From Sipunculus nudus (lineage: Eukaryota; Annelida; Sipuncula; Golfingiida; Sipunculidae), in assembly GCA_026874595.1 (NCBI GenBank), contig CM049321.1, positions 24,973,479 through 25,037,478 on the forward strand: a stretch of 64,000 bases of DNA. The letters run 5' to 3'. Under the pieces are notes generated by a model. That model had not been told where the DNA came from. It was given only the letters and a program-made list of their open reading frames with translations, and searched no databases. The translations under genes and the position numbers were made by a program. Positions within the stretch are counted from its first letter, which is position 1. Every line of letters begins with the position of its first letter. This document shows, piece after piece, positions 61,014 through 64,000 of the stretch.

Positions 61014-61018
<5 letters not shown>

Positions 61019-61189
61019 CCGATTCGGTCTACTCTCACGTATATTTGGTCCACTTTTAATATTTATTTTTCGATGTTTAACGGTTTGGGCTTTTGCTGTT
61101 GTATTTATACGAACATTGTGTAACAGCACACCCACAAGCGCGGAAAATAGCGTCATACGTTTCAGTGAAACGAGGTTGTTATAATATTT

Positions 61190-61204
61190 ACCGCTAGATG
61201 GCGA
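61190..61204 (+). promoter_or_regulatory. CTCF-like motif
   Basis: ACCGCTAGATGGCGA resembles the animal CTCF core. It lies 750 bp upstream of the gene B start-codon exon. Confidence 0.3.
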
Positions 61205-61574
61205 AAAGTTTAATTCAGCCGGGCTTGTAAAAAGTATTCAGTGAAATTTTCAGAGTCCCGAGAATGCTGTCTTATTTTCATGATGACACTTGGAACGGCC
61301 CTGCAAGTTTAATCCATCGGAATACTAATATAATGTAACACTTCACAAACTTCGCGTGAAAAAAGAAAAACAAGTGCACATGTCACATTTACTGCATTAT
61401 CTATACCTGTTTTGAAAAGTGTTTCTTGTCCGTAAATTTTACAATATATAAATCCATCGGAGAACTCGGGTCTTCGTTTATATCCAGGAGGGGATCCAGG
61501 ATTTAGGAAAAGCAGAGGTCCAACCCACGAGGACTTATGACAAAACCTGAAATAAATCCCCAGGTTCGGAAACG

Positions 61575-61594
61575 GGGGGGGGGGGGGGGGGGGG
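61575..61594. repeat. Poly-G tract
   Basis: Long G run. Confidence 0.9.
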
Positions 61595-61955
61595 TCAAGG
61601 CCACAAATAATAGTCTGGAAAAGGTTTGAAAAAGGTTTCGGTGGGGGAAAGGGGCCCCGGATCCGCTTGTGAGAACTTTACTTTATTGTAATCCTATGTA
61701 GAAGAAACAGCGTTTGCACAAATGCAAATATCTCGTATGGGTTAACCGATGGATTGTCATCTCTTTCGTTTGGTAATCATTATATTTCGTGAAGAAAAAA
61801 TATAGTTTAGTTTATATTTTACAGATAATAGTCATTTTATTTACCGGGTTGTGTAGCTGCAATGAGTTGATGCTGAAAAACGTACACTGTCACATGCTCT
61901 CGTGAATAAGTACCCTTGAATACATGAAATTAAAGTTTATAATTTTTGTTTTTAG

Positions 61956-61996
61956 GACGATGTCGGGTCTTCAGGTTTTAGTCATCCTGCTGTCAG
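61956..61996 (+). CDS. Gene B, start-codon exon of a secreted protein
   Basis: A good acceptor (AATTTTTGTTTTTAG, ending 61955) precedes four untranslated bases and an ATG at 61960. The exon reads MSGLQVLVILLS and ends one base into the next codon at a strong donor (TCAG|GTAAGA at 61996). Because an acceptor lies just upstream of the ATG, there must be at least one untranslated exon further left; candidates are given separately. With the next exon the protein begins with a classic signal peptide: short polar start, then LVILLSVIVL, then a polar TEGQS cleavage region. A secreted or membrane-anchored product is therefore likely, but the mature domain lies outside the window and the family is unknown. 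Confidence 0.62.
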
Positions 61997-62368
61997 GTAA
62001 GAAGATTTTCAAGTTCATGTCATATTTTAAAGTATACGCAGGTATGGGCTTTCTCCCTGCCCTCTTTTATCTGTGGTATCGTTCCATAGTACAGAAACGT
62101 TGTCTAGTCCATGGGAACAAGTCTAAAAGGCCAACATAATATTTTAAATAAGCACGTAGAGACAACCATAAAGTTACATTAAATATGTCTTAAAGAAATA
62201 TCTATATGTCCTTCCTGAAATATAAATTTTATATAATGCTAGATGAAATTACACATATTAAGCAAGAAGTATCGACGATCCACGTTGGCTCACAATCTCA
62301 GATGTTTTCAAAATATTGAAATGTATGTAAAATATCATATGTCTAATATATCATACAATATTTTTTAG

Positions 62369-62419
62369 TGATAGTACTAACTGAAGGCCAGAGTGATGCT
62401 GGGATGCCGCCTGATTTCA
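62369..62419 (+). CDS. Gene B, second coding exon (end of signal peptide)
   Basis: This 51-nt exon lies between acceptor ATATTTTTTAG (62368) and consensus donor TTCA|GTGAGT. It enters and leaves in phase 1, matching the preceding exon. It reads (V)IVLTEGQSDAGMPPDF, which completes the hydrophobic core of the signal peptide and gives a likely cleavage site around TEGQ|SD. The small symmetrical exon fits the arrangement common in secreted and cell-surface proteins, where phase-1 introns separate the signal peptide from extracellular modules. No third exon could be assigned in the remaining 1.6 kb. A possible acceptor at 62455 would leave a 36-bp intron and quickly hits a stop, so it was not accepted. 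Confidence 0.6.
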
Positions 62420-62511
62420 GTGAGTATTCACATTGATCAACCGATGTATAGATTTTAGTTGTGGGTTGGACTGGCCCGGTCAATGCAGTATTTTGGACTT
62501 AATTCCTCCCG

Positions 62512-62895
62512 CTGACAAAGCAATCAAACATGCTCTCGCTGTGTTATTTCGAGGTACTGCCATCTCGCGGGAAATGATATATCTAATTTATAGCTCTCTG
62601 ATCGACCCCTTCATTTAGTGATAGCAGCTAGCACTGAGTTACATCTATCGGTACATGGAATCACTTATTAATTTACGCATTTTATTAGCAAACATATATA
62701 CTACAGGACCATGCAAAGCCATCAAACTTGCTCTCACTGTGACATCTCGAGGTACTGAACTGCCATCTCGCGGCAAATGATATGACTAATTTATGGCTCT
62801 CTGACTGACCCCTTCTTTTAGCAACTAGCACTGAGTTACATCTACCGATACATGGAGTCATTTTTTAATTTAAGCATTTTACTAGCAAACATAAA
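62512..62895 (+). repeat. Recent two-copy tandem duplication
   Basis: 62512-62695 and 62712-62895 share CATGCTCTCGCTGTG/CTTGCTCTCACTGTG, CTGCCATCTCGCGG, TTATGGCTCTCTGA and GCACTGAGTTACATCTA. The duplication lies in the intron after the second gene B coding exon. Confidence 0.75.
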
Positions 62896-62899
62896 TAGT

Positions 62900-64000
62900 A
62901 AGGATTAGTAATAAGGACTGACAGGGCAAGTTATGAATATTTTACTATTCAATTTATAGTATGTATCTTGCTCTCAGTGTTTTAACGTTTGTACTAGCTT
63001 TATTGTTTATATACCAGGATAAAATGTGCACCCCACATTTAATTTTCAAATTTGCTTTTACGATGGATGAATACAATTCCATATAAATAAATTCAGTCTG
63101 TCTTTGTAATATTATTTGATTTTTTTAATTGAATAAATCTTTATTTCTCTCTGAATTTTGAGTATATTAATAAATGACCAGTTAAACTGGTCAGTAAGCA
63201 GGTCCCTCTTTAGTAGCTAAACGTTAAATATCATGTTTCAAAAGGTATTAGTTATTCCTCTACCCTGTGTCTTTCTTGTTTAATCAATTGAATTTTAACA
63301 ATAGAATACTATGGTTGCCTTTATATAGGCGGGGCTGAATTTTCGCGGTTTTTATATTTTTAAAAGTTTCACGGGGTTCCTTTTTCGCGCTCTGTCATTG
63401 GTCTAGTAGTATATTTTTTATCAAAAATAATTTCATTAAATGGTGATTTCACTATTATCTAGGTCTTCTTATTCTCTGTCCGGATATCGCTTGTTCGAAC
63501 ATTCACGGACGGCTGAGCCGACGCCTGCGGGAAGCATTGACCCCGCTGGCTGTAATTAGTTCAGGGCCGAGGTTCATTAAAAATAACTCAAATGTTATTA
63601 AGGTGTGTCGAGAAACCAACGTGTTACTACAAAACTGTATATTAAGTTTGTTAAGGGAAACTGTCTTGATAAGGGTATCTTACTCCTGTTAATTAAAAGT
63701 CGAGTCGTAATCACCTGCTCACCCAAAAAGGGACGCCTGTAGGTAGCCCCCTCGTTTCAGTATCAAAGGCAGGGAGTGCCAAGAATAATTTGAGTGCCAT
63801 TTATGTTGCTAATTACTTCCATATTGGTGGAAGAAGGAAATGTATTCAGTTTCTCACAGTTGAAATCTGAAGCAAAACATAATATTCCACAGTTTTACGG
63901 CACTTTGGCCCCAAAATGAACTGTGACCTTTCAAATATATTCAAAATTCACGTCATCACAAGCCAATCATACATCGTTTAGCGCGTCATTATTTCACAGA
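62900..64000. other. No gene recognised (presumed gene B intron)
   Basis: No splice-bounded open block was found. A TTTTCGCGG-TTTTATATTTT stretch at 63340-63395 resembles part of the foldback repeat at 49435. Confidence 0.4.

Noticed and set aside
62456-62499. Apparent third gene B exon ending in a stop
   Set aside because: It would require a 36-bp intron, shorter than is plausible, and gives a 43-residue product.

Overview
The window looks like AT-rich nuclear DNA of an invertebrate animal, most likely a marine lophotrochozoan such as a mollusc. This is inference. It rests on spliceosomal intron signals around short exons, many (TA)n tracts, tRNA-derived SINEs, pogo/Tigger-like MITEs with TA target sites, and tandem-repeat elements built like the bivalve 'pearl'/Helitron-like elements. 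CpG is scarce on the left and common on the right, as in mosaically methylated invertebrate genomes. There is no prokaryotic gene organisation, and no rRNA gene, intact tRNA gene or CRISPR array was seen. No open reading frame is long enough to be a gene on its own, so genes had to be found exon by exon from splice sites, phase and codon-like composition.

Left part (about 1-36 kb): I propose one large multi-exon gene on the minus strand ('gene A'). Its candidate exons lie at about 36.0, 29.3, 26.7, 11.8, 6.8, 5.3, 4.6, 3.7, 2.9, 2.2 and 2.0 kb, listed in transcription order, and it continues past the left edge. Phases agree at every junction from 29.3 kb to the left edge. The join between 36.0 and 29.3 kb needs at least one exon I could not place. 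The joined product is not recognised. The introns carry most of the repeats: a 180-bp satellite element (1-1183), foldback and pogo-like MITEs, two copies of a Helitron-like element (14.94-16.33 and 19.2-20.38 kb), a 126-bp repeat with nuclear-receptor-like motifs (17.8-18.9 kb), a second tandem repeat (20.7-21.5 kb), a minisatellite (30.8-31.2 kb) and several SINEs.

Middle (about 35-42 kb): a MITE with long inverted repeats sits just left of the first located gene A exon. CpG density rises sharply from here rightwards, so the gene A promoter probably lies between 36 and 39 kb.

Right part (about 42-64 kb): signals suggest a plus-strand gene ('gene B'). There is a candidate untranslated first exon ending at 42,024, a CRE+TATA core promoter near 46.2 kb, possible small exons at 48.6 and 55.3 kb, and two phase-matched coding exons (61,956-61,996 and 62,369-62,419) that encode a signal peptide. 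The mature part would lie beyond the right edge. The rest is intergenic or intronic sequence with foldback MITEs, SINEs, microsatellites and a possible solo LTR. All gene models here are sequence-only inferences without transcript or homology support.
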